DNA from: Ignavibacteriales bacterium | Lineage (GTDB): Bacteria; Bacteroidota; Ignavibacteria; Ignavibacteriales; Melioribacteraceae | DNA length: 64,000 nucleotides | Assembly: GCA_026390795.1 (NCBI GenBank) | Contig: JAPLFG010000003.1 | Span: 248,001 to 312,000, forward strand | Reading direction: 5' to 3' | In this document: positions 1-9,192 of the stretch, in pieces | Layout: the number at the start of each line of letters is the position of its first letter | How positions within the stretch are numbered: position 1 is the stretch's first letter | The notes under the pieces: generated by a model | What the model was told of the DNA's origin: nothing | Seen by the model: only the letters and a program-made list of their open reading frames with translations | Database searches by the model: none | Position numbers and translations under genes: made by a program

Positions 1-36
1 ACCGATCCTGGTTTTTCTTAGACTTCTTTTCTCCAT
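1..36 (-). CDS. rpsQ: 30S ribosomal protein S17, N-terminal 12 codons only (partial)
   Basis: Only the first twelve codons lie inside the window. They read MEKRSLRKTRIG, which matches the usual S17 N-terminus. The ATG is at 34-36, shortly downstream of the rpmC stop at 53-55, as expected for the S10 operon order L16-L29-S17. S17 is a primary 16S rRNA-binding protein of the small subunit. The rest of the gene lies left of the window. Confidence 0.85.
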   Translation of the reverse strand, partial: MEKRSLRKTRIG

Positions 37-52
37 GGAACTCGAATACTCC

Positions 53-271
53 TTATTTTTTTGCCTTTGAGGTTTTTGCTTCCTGCATTTCTCGCTCTTT
101 CAAAATAGTTTTCAACTTGGCGATATCTTTTTTGACCGAATGCAGTTTAGCAGTGTTTGTTAAGTTTTTTAATTCCTGCTGAAAATTTAGATCCACAAGA
201 CTTTTTTGATCTTCAAAAATTCTTTTCTTGATCTCTTCTGTGGCCATTTCTCTAATTTCAAAAATCTTCAT
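53..271 (-). CDS. rpmC: 50S ribosomal protein L29
   Basis: This 72-residue basic, helical protein has the usual L29 length and fold pattern, with charged N-terminal and C-terminal helices. L29 binds 23S rRNA near the polypeptide exit tunnel and forms part of the docking site for SRP and trigger factor. It lies between rplP and rpsQ in the conserved S10 operon. An AAAAGGA ribosome site precedes the ATG. The C-terminus is rich in Lys and Ala, which is common for the family. Confidence 0.95.
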   Translation of the reverse strand: MKIFEIREMATEEIKKRIFEDQKSLVDLNFQQELKNLTNTAKLHSVKKDIAKLKTILKEREMQEAKTSKAKK

Positions 272-286
272 TTTCTATAAATCCTT

Positions 287-706
287 TTATGCTTCTAAGT
301 CCGGACGTTGACAAATTTTAGTTTTAATTGGCAGTTTGTGAGAAGCAATAGCCATTGCCTCGTGAGCAGTTTTTTTATCAATACCGCCAATCTCGAACAT
401 GATTCTACCGGGTTTAACAACGGCAACCCAAAATTCTGGAGCGCCTTTACCTTTACCCATTCTTGTTTCAAGAGGTTTTTTGGTAACCGGTTTATCTGGA
501 AAAATTCTGATCCACATTTTTCCGTCTCTTTTCATATGACGTGATAAAGCAACACGGCAAGCTTCAATTTGTCTGCTTGTGATCCATGCTGGTTCCAATG
601 CTTTTAAACCGTAATCACCAAAGTTCACAAGATGACCGCGTGTAGCTTTACCGGCTCTTCTACCTCTATGTGCTTTACGAAACTTTACTCTTTTGGGCAT
701 TAACAT
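287..706 (-). CDS. rplP: 50S ribosomal protein L16
   Basis: This 139-residue protein has the typical L16 start ([16 protein letters not shown]) and the conserved central stretch [20 protein letters not shown]16 helps to position the acceptor arm of tRNA and is needed for late 50S assembly. The first ATG is kept because GAGGAAT lies at good spacing before it. It sits between rpsC and rpmC in the S10 operon. Confidence 0.97.
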   Translation of the reverse strand: MLMPKRVKFRKAHRGRRAGKATRGHLVNFGDYGLKALEPAWITSRQIEACRVALSRHMKRDGKMWIRIFPDKPVTKKPLETRMGKGKGAPEFWVAVVKPGRIMFEIGGIDKKTAHEAMAIASHKLPIKTKICQRPDLEA

Positions 707-727
707 GAAAAAAATTCCTCAAACTTA

Positions 728-1369
728 TTATTCGGTTGAACGTTTACCTAAAATTTCTCCGCGGCAAATCCAGACTTTAACTCCTAGTGAACCGTAGATT
801 GTCTGCGCAGTTGCTGTACCGTAATCTATATCGGCACGTATCGTATGCAAAGGAATTCTACCTTCTTTGTATTGTTCTGTACGAGCCATTTCAGCGCCGC
901 CTAATCTTCCGGCACACATAATTCTAATTCCTTCAGCACCCATTCTCATTGCTGTAGTAATTGATTGTTTCATAGCTCTTCTAAACGATACTCTTCCTTC
1001 GAGTTGTCTTGCAATATTTTCCGCTACTAAATTTGCATCTAGTTCCGGTCTTTTAATTTCCGTGATCTGAATCTTAACTTCTTTATCAGTCAATTTTTTT
1101 AATTCTTCTTCAAGCTGAGCAATTTCTTTACCGCTTTTTCCAATAACTACGCCAGGTCTAGAAGTATGTATAGTTAGAACAATATTTTTAGAAGTTCTAT
1201 CAATTACGATGGAAGAAATTCCAGCGTTCTGTAATCTTTTTCTTACATAGGTTCTAAGTTTCTTATCTTCAACAAGCTTAACCGCATAGCTTTTGTTTTC
1301 ATACCAGTTCGATTCCCAGCCTTTGATGACGCCAACTCTAAAACCGATTGGATTAACCTTCTGACCCAA
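728..1369 (-). CDS. rpsC: 30S ribosomal protein S3
   Basis: The protein is 213 residues, close to the family norm, and begins [13 protein letters not shown]. It has a type II KH RNA-binding domain with the GKSG loop near residues 77-80 and the conserved [21 protein letters not shown] region of the C-terminal domain. S3 lines the mRNA entry channel. The start codon is TTG, supported by a perfect AGGAGG five bases upstream and by the family N-terminus. The TTG start is unusual for this gene. Confidence 0.96.
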   Translation of the reverse strand: MGQKVNPIGFRVGVIKGWESNWYENKSYAVKLVEDKKLRTYVRKRLQNAGISSIVIDRTSKNIVLTIHTSRPGVVIGKSGKEIAQLEEELKKLTDKEVKIQITEIKRPELDANLVAENIARQLEGRVSFRRAMKQSITTAMRMGAEGIRIMCAGRLGGAEMARTEQYKEGRIPLHTIRADIDYGTATAQTIYGSLGVKVWICRGEILGKRSTE

Positions 1370-1384
1370 AACTTCCTCCTGAGA

Positions 1385-1732
1385 TTACTTTTTTGTAGCT
1401 ACTACAATAGTTACGTGATTAGATCTTTTTCTTATTTTGTACGCACGGCCCATCGGTGCAGCCGAAATTCTTTTCAAGGTCGGACCTTGATTCACAAATG
1501 CTTCTTTCACAAAGAAGTCGGAGACTTCATGCTTTGTGTTTTCGTCCTTGTTCATTAAATTCGATACAGCGGAACGCAAAACCTTAACTGCATCAGCAGA
1601 AGAATGCTTTGGCGAAAAGTGAAGTATCTCGATAGCTTGTTCTACCGATTTACCTCTGATAAGATCAATAACTAATCTCATCTTTCGCGGTGAAGTTCCA
1701 ATGTATTTGTGAGTTGATTTTGCTTCCATCAT
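1385..1732 (-). CDS. rplV: 50S ribosomal protein L22
   Basis: This 115-residue protein shows the L22 signature: an N-terminal YIGTSPRKMRLVIDLIRGK segment and a C-terminal tunnel-loop region ending in HVTIVVATKK. The extended beta-hairpin of L22 reaches into the exit tunnel of the large subunit. Two consecutive ATG codons are possible starts and I cannot separate them. It is placed between rpsS and rpsC, as in the standard S10 operon. Confidence 0.96.
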   Translation of the reverse strand: MMEAKSTHKYIGTSPRKMRLVIDLIRGKSVEQAIEILHFSPKHSSADAVKVLRSAVSNLMNKDENTKHEVSDFFVKEAFVNQGPTLKRISAAPMGRAYKIRKRSNHVTIVVATKK

Positions 1733-1745
1733 TATTTCCCTAGAA

Positions 1746-2033
1746 TCACTTTACTTTAGATGCTTTTTCAGCTTTAGTTCCCGGATGACCTCTGAAAATT
1801 CTTGTTGGTGCAAACTCTCCGAGTTTATGACCAACCATATTTTCAGATACATAAACGGGTATCATTTTGTTGCCGTTATGAACAGCAATTGTGTGACCGA
1901 CAAAGTCAGGAGTAATTGTACTTGTACGGGACCAAGTTTTAATTATTTTCTTCTGGTTTGTGTCGTTCAATTTTTGAACTTTTGACATTAACTTCAGGTC
2001 TATGAATGGACCTTTTTTGACTGATCTTGGCAT
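1746..2033 (-). CDS. rpsS: 30S ribosomal protein S19
   Basis: This 95-residue protein begins [12 protein letters not shown] and carries the conserved [23 protein letters not shown] and [10 protein letters not shown] segments of S19. S19 sits in the head of the 30S subunit and contacts the P-site side through S13. It lies between rplB and rplV with short spacers, consistent with translation from one polycistronic message. Confidence 0.97.
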   Translation of the reverse strand: MPRSVKKGPFIDLKLMSKVQKLNDTNQKKIIKTWSRTSTITPDFVGHTIAVHNGNKMIPVYVSENMVGHKLGEFAPTRIFRGHPGTKAEKASKVK

Positions 2034-2045
2034 ATTTACTCTGTC

Positions 2046-2870
2046 TTATTTTCTACGCTTGACAATGTATTTATTAGAAAGATTTTTTCTCTTTCGTGTT
2101 TTTAAACCTTTTGCTTTTTGACCCCAAGGAGAGACCGGATGACCTCCACCTGAAGTTTTACCTTCTCCACCACCCATCGGGTGATCAACTGGATTCTTTG
2201 CAACACCACGACTTGCAGGACGAATACCTAACCATCTGCTTCTTCCAGCTTTACCAAGACTAATATTTTCATGATCAATATTTCCAACGACACCATATGT
2301 AGCCATACATTCAACAGAAACCATTCTTACTTCACCGGAAGGCATTTTTAACTGAGCCATCTTTCCTTCGCGTGCCATCAATTGAAGTGATGAACCGGCT
2401 GATCTTCCAAGCTGACCGCCTTTACCGGGTCTTAATTCCACGTTGTGAATAAAACTTCCAGGCGGAATTTCTTTTAACGGCATTGCATTGCCGACTTTAA
2501 TTTCTGAACCCGTACCTGATACAACCGAAGCACCAACTTTCAAACCATCCGGCGCAATGATGTATCTTTTCTCTCCATCTGCATAATTAAGAAGAGCAAT
2601 TCTTGATGTTCTGTTCGGATCGTATTCAATAGAAAATACTTTTGCCGGAATTCCATTTTTATCACGTTTAAAATCTACAATTCTATAACGTCTTTTATGT
2701 CCGCCGCCGCGATGACGAGAAGTAATTCTACCTTGATTATTTCTACCACCGGATTTTTTAATTGCAGCAGTCAACGCTTTTTCGGGCGCAGTTTTGGTTA
2801 TCTCATCAAATGATGAGATACTCATAAATCTTGTTCCGGGTGTATTTGGTTTTAATTTTCTAATTGCCAT
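2046..2870 (-). CDS. rplB: 50S ribosomal protein L2
   Basis: This 274-residue protein matches the family length. It includes the highly conserved C-terminal region [12 protein letters not shown] followed by a second glycine-rich stretch. That region contains the histidine linked with peptidyl transferase centre organisation. L2 is a primary 23S rRNA-binding protein required for subunit association. The N-terminal OB-fold and central SH3-like domains are intact, with no frameshift. Confidence 0.97.
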   Translation of the reverse strand: MAIRKLKPNTPGTRFMSISSFDEITKTAPEKALTAAIKKSGGRNNQGRITSRHRGGGHKRRYRIVDFKRDKNGIPAKVFSIEYDPNRTSRIALLNYADGEKRYIIAPDGLKVGASVVSGTGSEIKVGNAMPLKEIPPGSFIHNVELRPGKGGQLGRSAGSSLQLMAREGKMAQLKMPSGEVRMVSVECMATYGVVGNIDHENISLGKAGRSRWLGIRPASRGVAKNPVDHPMGGGEGKTSGGGHPVSPWGQKAKGLKTRKRKNLSNKYIVKRRK

Positions 2871-2897
2871 TTAATTCAGCTCCGAGTTTCGGTAATA

Positions 2898-3194
2898 CTA
2901 TGCTTGACCGAAAATATCTAAAGTTTGACCTTCTTTTAAGGTAACAATTGCTTTTTTGAACTTAGGTGTTCTTCCTGTAAATCTGCCCTTCTTAGTCAAC
3001 TGAGTTTTAGCTTTTCCTTTGTATCTAATCGTATTTACGGAAGAGACATCTACATTAAATTTTTCTTTGAGAGCTTTAGCTATTTCTATTTTATTTGCGT
3101 CGATAGCAACTATAAAACCGTACTTGCTTGCATTCTTTTCGCTAATGCCGCTCATTTTTTCTGTTATTAAAGGTCGTACTAGAACACTTTTCAT
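2898..3194 (-). CDS. rplW: 50S ribosomal protein L23
   Basis: This is L23, about 98 residues, beginning MKSVLVRPLITEKM. L23 lies at the tunnel exit and binds trigger factor and SRP. The ORF can be extended two codons to a TTG at 3200, but the in-frame ATG at 3192-3194 gives the normal family N-terminus and was preferred. The gene follows rplD by a few bases, typical of the operon. Confidence 0.93.
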   Translation of the reverse strand: MKSVLVRPLITEKMSGISEKNASKYGFIVAIDANKIEIAKALKEKFNVDVSSVNTIRYKGKAKTQLTKKGRFTGRTPKFKKAIVTLKEGQTLDIFGQA

Positions 3195-3206
3195 TTTCAA
3201 ACCGAT

Positions 3207-3833
3207 TTAATTTATTGTGTTTTCTAAAATTGTAACTGCGCTTTTCTGTACTAATAAAACTTGATTGTTCAACAAATCGTACGCGGATGCTTTGTTGGCT
3301 TCCAATACATTTACTTTTGTAATATTTCGTCCGGATTTATAAACATTCTCCTGTGTTCCGTTTGTAAGAAGCAATGTTCTTTTACCAGTTACTTTCAATG
3401 CGGTTAACAAGGTTGCAAATTCTTTAGTCTTTGGTCCGTCGAAGTTGAAATCTTCAACAACCATTATTTGATTTGCTTTAGCTTTGTAAGAGAGCGCAGA
3501 CTTTCTTGCAAGACTCAAAACTTTCTTATTCAATTTTTGTTTATATGTATGCGGTTTAGGTCCGAATATCCTTCCGCCGCCAACCCATATAGGAGAACGA
3601 GAGGTACCGGCACGAGCTCCGCCACGACCTTTTTGCTTCCAAGGTTTTTTACCGCCACCGCTTACTTCACTTCTTTCTTTTGACTTGTGAGTGCCTTGGC
3701 GTTGATTTGCCAAGAAAGCTTTTACAGCCAAATAAAGAACGTGATCATTCGGTTCGATTTCGAAAATTTCTTTTGAGAGTTCAACTGTCTCGCCAGATTT
3801 TGTGCCGTCTTGTTTATAAACTTCTAATTTCAT
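3207..3833 (-). CDS. rplD: 50S ribosomal protein L4
   Basis: L4, about 208 residues, has the expected tunnel-loop sequence rich in Gly, Arg and Lys (KKPWKQKGRGGARAG near residue 65). In many bacteria L4 also represses its own operon, but no matching mRNA structure was identified here. A longer reading to a TTG at 3842 is possible. The ATG at 3831-3833 (MKLEVYKQDG) fits the family better. The gene follows rplC with a short gap. Confidence 0.94.
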   Translation of the reverse strand: MKLEVYKQDGTKSGETVELSKEIFEIEPNDHVLYLAVKAFLANQRQGTHKSKERSEVSGGGKKPWKQKGRGGARAGTSRSPIWVGGGRIFGPKPHTYKQKLNKKVLSLARKSALSYKAKANQIMVVEDFNFDGPKTKEFATLLTALKVTGKRTLLLTNGTQENVYKSGRNITKVNVLEANKASAYDLLNNQVLLVQKSAVTILENTIN

Positions 3834-3844
3834 TTTTATCAAAC

Positions 3845-4468
3845 TTATTTTTTGTTGATAGCAACAATTGAATTAATAGAGCCTGGAACAGCTCCTTTAA
3901 CCATAATTATATTTTTTTCAGCAATAATTTTTACAACTTTCAAATTTGGAGCGGTAACGTTGTCAAAGCCCATTCTTCCGGCCATACGCTGACCTTTGAA
4001 AACTCTTGATGGATAAGAACTTGAACCGATTGAACCGGGAGCTCTCAATCTATCACTTTGACCATGTGTTGTTCCGCCGACACCGCCAAAATTGTGTCTT
4101 CTCATTACACCTTGAAAACCTTTTCCTTTACTCTTTCCGGAAACTTTTACTTTATCTCCGACCTCAAAAACATCAGTTTTTAATTCATCACCAATTTTAT
4201 ATTGCGATGCATCAAAATTTCTGAATTCTTTTACAGTCTGTGGAATTTTCAATCCGTGTTTTTTATAATAATCGAGTTGAGGTTTACTTGTTCTCTTCTC
4301 TTTCTTTTCGCCAAATCCAAGTTGAACAGCTTCGTAGCCATCTCTCTCTTTCGATTTGATTGCGTATACATTACACGGACCGACTTCTAAAACTGTAACC
4401 GGTACAATTTTGCCGTCTTCCGAAAATATATTTGTCATTCCTAATTTTTTTGCTAACAAGCCAGGCAT
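3845..4468 (-). CDS. rplC: 50S ribosomal protein L3
   Basis: L3, 207 residues from the chosen start, begins MPGLLAKKLGMTNIF and contains the conserved VTGKSKGKGFQG-like stretch and the MAGRMG region near the C-terminus. The open frame extends eleven codons further upstream into rpsJ. The ATG at 4466-4468 gives the family N-terminus, sits behind AGGAATC and avoids most of that overlap. L3 initiates 50S assembly and lies near the peptidyl transferase centre. Confidence 0.95.
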   Translation of the reverse strand: MPGLLAKKLGMTNIFSEDGKIVPVTVLEVGPCNVYAIKSKERDGYEAVQLGFGEKKEKRTSKPQLDYYKKHGLKIPQTVKEFRNFDASQYKIGDELKTDVFEVGDKVKVSGKSKGKGFQGVMRRHNFGGVGGTTHGQSDRLRAPGSIGSSSYPSRVFKGQRMAGRMGFDNVTAPNLKVVKIIAEKNIIMVKGAVPGSINSIVAINKK

Positions 4469-4478
4469 TTCATGATTC

Positions 4479-4787
4479 CTATAACTTAATCTCAATGTCA
4501 ACGCCAGCGGGAATATCTAATTTGCTGAGTGCGTCAACTGTTTTATTATTTGAATTATGTATATCTATAATTCTTTTATGTGCCCTAATTTCAAATTGTT
4601 CTCTTGATTTTTTATCAACGTGCGGAGATCTTAAAACTGTGAACACTGTTCTGCGTGTTGGCAATGGAATCGGTCCAGATACAACCGCGCCAGTGCTCTT
4701 AACCGTTTTGATAATCTTTTCGGTTGATTTGTCAATCAATATATGATCATATGACTTAAGCTTGATTCTAATTTTCTGACCGGGCAC
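4479..4787 (-). CDS. rpsJ: 30S ribosomal protein S10 (NusE)
   Basis: This 102-residue S10 protein carries the conserved [10 protein letters not shown] start and the GPIPLPTRR loop. S10 is a 30S head protein and, as NusE, pairs with NusB/NusG in antitermination. It is the first gene of the S10 operon and lies directly downstream of tuf. A GC-rich hairpin lies in the tuf-rpsJ gap. Confidence 0.97.
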   Translation of the reverse strand: MPGQKIRIKLKSYDHILIDKSTEKIIKTVKSTGAVVSGPIPLPTRRTVFTVLRSPHVDKKSREQFEIRAHKRIIDIHNSNNKTVDALSKLDIPAGVDIEIKL

Positions 4788-4815
4788 TTTTTATAATCTC
4801 CTTGTTCAACATAGT

Positions 4816-4833
4816 GCCCCGCGTTAGCGGGGC
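4816..4833. repeat. GC-rich perfect palindrome between tuf and rpsJ
   Basis: Arms GCCCCGC and GCGGGGC are separated by the four bases GTTA. No T-tract follows on the minus strand, so it is not a canonical terminator. It resembles two other short CCCGC...GCGGG palindromes in this half of the window (18367-18385 and 20739-20754). That suggests a small interspersed intergenic repeat or an RNA processing/stability hairpin. Confidence 0.6.
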
Positions 4834-4848
4834 TCAAATAATTTATTT

Positions 4849-6054
4849 TTACTCAATAATCTTTGTTACGAAACCAGCACCAACTGTTCTTCCGCCTTCA
4901 CGAATAGCGAACTTCAAACCTTCTTCCATTGCGATCTCAGAAATCAAATCGATTTTTAGAGTTACGCTATCACCAGGCATAACCATTTCGGTTCCTTCCG
5001 GTAAAGTTGCAATTCCGGTTACGTCAGTTGTTCTGAAATAGAACTGAGGTCTGTAACCATTAAAGAATGGTGTGTGACGTCCGCCTTCATCTTTCGAAAG
5101 GATGTAAACTTTACCTTCATATTTTTTGTGAGGAGTAATAGAACCAGTTTTTGCAAGTACCATTCCTCTTTCGATCTCTAATTTATCAACGCCTCTTAAT
5201 AAGATACCGGCGTTATCACCAGCCATTGCAGAATCAAGTTCTTTACGGAACATTTCAATTCCCGTAACAACTGTTTTTTTATGAGCGCCTAATCCAATTA
5301 ATTCAACTTCTTCTTGAATTTTAACTTGACCTCTTTCAACTCTACCAGTAGCAACAGTTCCGCGTCCGGTAATAGAGAACACATCTTCCACAGGCATCAA
5401 GAAAGGTTTATCAATACTTCTTTCCGGAACCGGAATGTAAGTATCAACTGCATCCATGAGTTCCCAAATACAATTGTATCTTGGATCAGAAGGATCAGCA
5501 CCAGATGCACCAGCTTCCAAAGCATGTAAAGCAGAACCTTTGATAATCGGAATTTCATCGCCAGGAAATTCATATTTTGTTAATAGCTCTCTCAATTCCA
5601 TTTCAACAAGATCAATAAGTTCTTGATCATCTACTGCATCAACTTTATTCATAAAAACTACCATTTTCGGAACACCAACTTGACGAGCAAGCAAAATATG
5701 TTCTCGTGTCTGAGGCATAGGACCATCTGTAGCAGCGACTACTAATATTGCACCATCCATCTGAGCAGCACCGGTGATCATGTTCTTAACATAATCCGCG
5801 TGACCAGGACAATCAACATGAGCATAATGTCTATTTGCAGTTGAATATTCTACGTGCGCTGTTGCAATAGTAATACCTCTTTCTCTTTCTTCAGGGGCAT
5901 TATCAATACTGTCGAATGTTCTAACTTGTGATAATCCTTTTTTTGCAAGGGCCATGGTGATGGCAGCAGTAAGAGTAGTTTTACCATGGTCGACATGTCC
6001 GATAGTACCAATATTAACGTGAGGTTTACTCCGGTCAAATTTTTCTTTTGCCAT
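4849..6054 (-). CDS. tuf: Elongation factor Tu
   Basis: This 401-residue EF-Tu has the P-loop GHVDHGKT at residues 19-26, the DCPGH switch II motif and the NKVD base-recognition motif, followed by the two beta-barrel domains. EF-Tu delivers aminoacyl-tRNA to the ribosome as a GTP complex. It is intact and lies between fusA and rpsJ, joining the str and S10 gene sets. A GGAGAG ribosome site precedes the ATG. Confidence 0.98.
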   Translation of the reverse strand: MAKEKFDRSKPHVNIGTIGHVDHGKTTLTAAITMALAKKGLSQVRTFDSIDNAPEERERGITIATAHVEYSTANRHYAHVDCPGHADYVKNMITGAAQMDGAILVVAATDGPMPQTREHILLARQVGVPKMVVFMNKVDAVDDQELIDLVEMELRELLTKYEFPGDEIPIIKGSALHALEAGASGADPSDPRYNCIWELMDAVDTYIPVPERSIDKPFLMPVEDVFSITGRGTVATGRVERGQVKIQEEVELIGLGAHKKTVVTGIEMFRKELDSAMAGDNAGILLRGVDKLEIERGMVLAKTGSITPHKKYEGKVYILSKDEGGRHTPFFNGYRPQFYFRTTDVTGIATLPEGTEMVMPGDSVTLKIDLISEIAMEEGLKFAIREGGRTVGAGFVTKIIE

Positions 6055-6111
6055 CTTAAATACTCTCCTTAATGATTTTTATTTCTTTAATTATTTATTT
6101 TAAATTATTGT

Positions 6112-8211
6112 CTAATGTGATTCAGCATGCTTCTTTGCCTGAGATTTTTCTTGAATCTCTTCAGCAACAGATTTCGGCACTTCTGAATAATGTGAAAACT
6201 GCATCGAATAAATCGCACGCCCTTGAGTCATAGATCTAAGTATTGTTGCATAACCAAACATTTGCGCAAGCGGAACCATTGCTTTAATTACTTGAGCATC
6301 TTTTCTTGATGTAAATCCTTCTATTTTTCCTCTTCTCGAATTAAGATCACCCATAACATCACCAAGATATTCTTCAGGCGAAATGACTTCAACACTCATC
6401 ATCGGTTCAAGTAAAATCGGACCTGCTTTCAAAGCGCCTTGTTTAAAAGCCATTGAAGCAGCTACCTTAAATGAAATTTCATCAGAATCAACATCGTGAT
6501 AAGAACCATCATATAGTTTTGCTTTTACATCAACTACTGGGAAACCAGCTAAAACACCATTTCTTAATGAATCCTGCAAGCCATGCATAACGGGATTAAT
6601 ATATTCTTTTGGAACTACTCCACCAACAATTGCATTTTCAAACTCAAAACCTTTTCCAGTTTCATTTGGTGAAAGTTCAATCCATACATGTCCGTATTTA
6701 CCACGCCCGCCGGATTGTTTAACAAACTTACCTTCAGCTTGTACGGTTTTAGTAATAGTTTCTCTATAAGCTACCTGAGGTTTGCCAACATTAGCTTCAA
6801 CCTTAAATTCACGTTTCATTCTATCAACAAGAATTTCAAGATGAAGTTCTCCCATTCCGCTGATTAGAGTCTGACCGGTTTCGTCATCGACTTTAACTTT
6901 AAATGTCGGATCCTCGTCAGAAAGTTTTGCAAGCGACTCGGAAAGTTTATCTTGATCAGCTTTCGTCTTCGGTTCAATAGCAATTTGAATAACAGGTTCT
7001 GGAAAGATCATCTTTTCAAGAACAATTGCATCTTCTTCGGAACAAAGTGTATCACCGGTTCTTGTATGTTTTAAACCAACAATTGCCGCAATATCACCGC
7101 ATCTTATAGTTTCTAAATCTTCTCGTGTATTAGCATGCATCTGAAGTACTCTTCCAACTCTCTCTTTTTTATCGGAGACAGAGTTAAGCACATACGATCC
7201 TGCCTTAAGTGTTCCAGTATATACTCTAATAAATGTTAGTTTACCAACATATGGATCGGTCATAATTTTAAAAGCGAGTGCAGCAAATTTTTCATTAGGA
7301 TCAATTTTTCTTTCAACGTGATCATTCTTAAAAATATGATGCGCTGATAAACTGCCAGAATCAAGAGGAGATGGCAAAAAATCAACAACAGAATCTAATA
7401 ATTGCTGTACGCCTTTATTTTTGAATGACGACCCGCATAATACCGGAATAATTTTACCTTGTATTGTAGCTACTCTTAAAACATTTTTGATTTCATCTTC
7501 TGAAATTTCTTTTCCTTCAAGGTAGTTCTCTAATAATGTATCGTCAACATCGGATACTGCTTCAAGCATCCATGTTCTATACTTTTGAGCTAAAGGCAGA
7601 AGATCAAGAGGAATATCAACCTCTTCAAAATCAACTCCTAAAGATTCTTCAACAAACATAATAGCACGCATTTTCATTAAGTCTATTATGCCTCTAAATA
7701 GATCACCTTCTCCAACAGGAAGATTAATTGGAACAGCCGGTGCACCAAGTTTTTCTTTCATCATCTTCACAGCATTAAAGAAATCGGCGCCAATTCTATC
7801 CATTTTATTTACAAACGAAATTCTCGGTACATTATATTTATCAGCTTGTCTCCAAACTGTTTCCGATTGGGGTTCAACACCGCCAACAGCACAAAAAAGA
7901 GCTATTGCGCCATCTAAAACTCGTAACGATCTTTCTACTTCAACTGTGAAATCAACATGCCCGGGAGTATCAATAATATTTATTTGATGTTCTCTCCAGA
8001 AAGTTGTGGTAGCGGCACTTGTAATTGTAATACCGCGTTCTTTTTCCTGCTCCATCCAATCCATAGTTGCGGCACCATCATGTACTTCACCCATTCTATG
8101 CAATTTTCCAGTATAATATAGAATGCGCTCTGTAGTTGTTGTTTTACCAGCATCTATATGAGCCATAATACCAATGTTTCTTACTTTATTTATTTCAACA
8201 CGCTTGGACAT
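6112..8211 (-). CDS. fusA: Elongation factor G
   Basis: This 699-residue EF-G has the P-loop AHIDAGKTT near residues 17-25, DTPGHVDF and NKMDR in the G domain, and full-length domains II-V. EF-G uses GTP to drive translocation and, with RRF, ribosome recycling. The gene is in its usual place between rpsG and tuf in the str operon. I see no frameshift or unusual insertion. Confidence 0.98.
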   Translation of the reverse strand: MSKRVEINKVRNIGIMAHIDAGKTTTTERILYYTGKLHRMGEVHDGAATMDWMEQEKERGITITSAATTTFWREHQINIIDTPGHVDFTVEVERSLRVLDGAIALFCAVGGVEPQSETVWRQADKYNVPRISFVNKMDRIGADFFNAVKMMKEKLGAPAVPINLPVGEGDLFRGIIDLMKMRAIMFVEESLGVDFEEVDIPLDLLPLAQKYRTWMLEAVSDVDDTLLENYLEGKEISEDEIKNVLRVATIQGKIIPVLCGSSFKNKGVQQLLDSVVDFLPSPLDSGSLSAHHIFKNDHVERKIDPNEKFAALAFKIMTDPYVGKLTFIRVYTGTLKAGSYVLNSVSDKKERVGRVLQMHANTREDLETIRCGDIAAIVGLKHTRTGDTLCSEEDAIVLEKMIFPEPVIQIAIEPKTKADQDKLSESLAKLSDEDPTFKVKVDDETGQTLISGMGELHLEILVDRMKREFKVEANVGKPQVAYRETITKTVQAEGKFVKQSGGRGKYGHVWIELSPNETGKGFEFENAIVGGVVPKEYINPVMHGLQDSLRNGVLAGFPVVDVKAKLYDGSYHDVDSDEISFKVAASMAFKQGALKAGPILLEPMMSVEVISPEEYLGDVMGDLNSRRGKIEGFTSRKDAQVIKAMVPLAQMFGYATILRSMTQGRAIYSMQFSHYSEVPKSVAEEIQEKSQAKKHAESH

Positions 8212-8235
8212 CTAAATTATAATTCCTTTTCTACC

Positions 8236-8703
8236 TTACCACTTAAAATGAGCAAATGCTTTATTTGCTTCCGCCATACGATGAGTATCATCTTTTTTCT
8301 TAACTGCAGATCCTTCTCCATTTGCCGCAGCCATTAATTCTGCTGCAACTTTAAGAGCCATAGATTTATCTTTTCTATCACGTGCATAAGTCTTAATCCA
8401 GCGGAAAGCCAATGCAGTTCTTCTTTCTGGTCTAACTTCCATGGGCACCTGATAAGTTGCACCACCCACTCTTCTGCTTCTTACCTCGACCAATGGCTGA
8501 ACATTTTGAACTGCTTTCTTAAAAACTTCAATAGCAGGTTTTTTTGTTTTTTGTTCAATCAGATCGAAGCTGTCATAGACAATACTTCTAGCTGTAGATT
8601 TTTTCCCAGCCCACATCAAGTAATTAATGAATTTCGAAACGAGGATATCATTAAACTTTGGATCTGGTTTCAAATACCTTTTTTCTGCTTTTTTCTTTCT
8701 CAT
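8236..8703 (-). CDS. rpsG: 30S ribosomal protein S7
   Basis: This 155-residue S7 protein begins [17 protein letters not shown] and has the VGGATYQVP beta-hairpin that reaches towards the E site. S7 nucleates assembly of the 30S head. It follows rpsL by six bases, so the two are probably translationally coupled. The length and residues fit the family. Confidence 0.97.
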   Translation of the reverse strand: MRKKKAEKRYLKPDPKFNDILVSKFINYLMWAGKKSTARSIVYDSFDLIEQKTKKPAIEVFKKAVQNVQPLVEVRSRRVGGATYQVPMEVRPERRTALAFRWIKTYARDRKDKSMALKVAAELMAAANGEGSAVKKKDDTHRMAEANKAFAHFKW

Positions 8704-8709
8704 AGTCGC

Positions 8710-9087
8710 TTATTTTGCTTTTGGTTTTTTAGTTCCGTATTTGGAACGACTTTTCTTTCTGTCTTCAACGCCACTTGTATCAAGTGTGCCACGAATTATA
8801 TGATAACGAACTCCAGGTAAATCTTTTACTCTACCACCTCTAATAAGAACAATAGAGTGTTCTTGCAAATTATGACCTTCACCAGGAATGTAAGCAGTAA
8901 CTTCAATTCCATTTGTTAAACGAACTCTTGCAACTTTTCTTAAAGCAGAATTCGGTTTTTTGGGAGTTGTTGTATATACTCTAGTGCAAACACCTCTTTT
9001 TTGAGGGCAAGCATCTAACGCCGGAGCCTTATTCTTTGACGAAACAACTACTCTACCTTTTCTAACCAACTGGTTTATCGTCGGCAC
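8710..9087 (-). CDS. rpsL: 30S ribosomal protein S12
   Basis: S12, 125 residues, has the decoding-centre loops [11 protein letters not shown] and the later [13 protein letters not shown]. Lysines in these loops are the known streptomycin-resistance positions and are the wild-type residues here. The frame is open five codons further upstream. The GTG at 9085-9087 (read as [12 protein letters not shown]) has GGAGG six bases upstream and matches the family start, so it was chosen. It is the first gene of the str unit. Confidence 0.95.
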   Translation of the reverse strand: MPTINQLVRKGRVVVSSKNKAPALDACPQKRGVCTRVYTTTPKKPNSALRKVARVRLTNGIEVTAYIPGEGHNLQEHSIVLIRGGRVKDLPGVRYHIIRGTLDTSGVEDRKKSRSKYGTKKPKAK

Positions 9088-9132
9088 TACAGTCCTCCAC
9101 AACTAATATTTTATATTAAAATTCAGACTTGA

Positions 9133-9161
9133 AATTTATTATTATTCATTTCAATTGTCAA
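9133..9161 (-). promoter_or_regulatory. Possible sigma70-type promoter for the str/S10 genes
   Basis: In the 105-base gap between rpoC and rpsL the minus strand reads TTGACA (9156-9161), then 17 bases, then TAAATT (9133-9138). The spacing is ideal for a housekeeping promoter upstream of rpsL. Flanking CAGACTT/AAGTCTG arms could form a hairpin around it. This is motif evidence only. Confidence 0.4.
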
Positions 9162-9192
9162 GAAAGTCTGCCCTTATTTTTCAACTTTATTA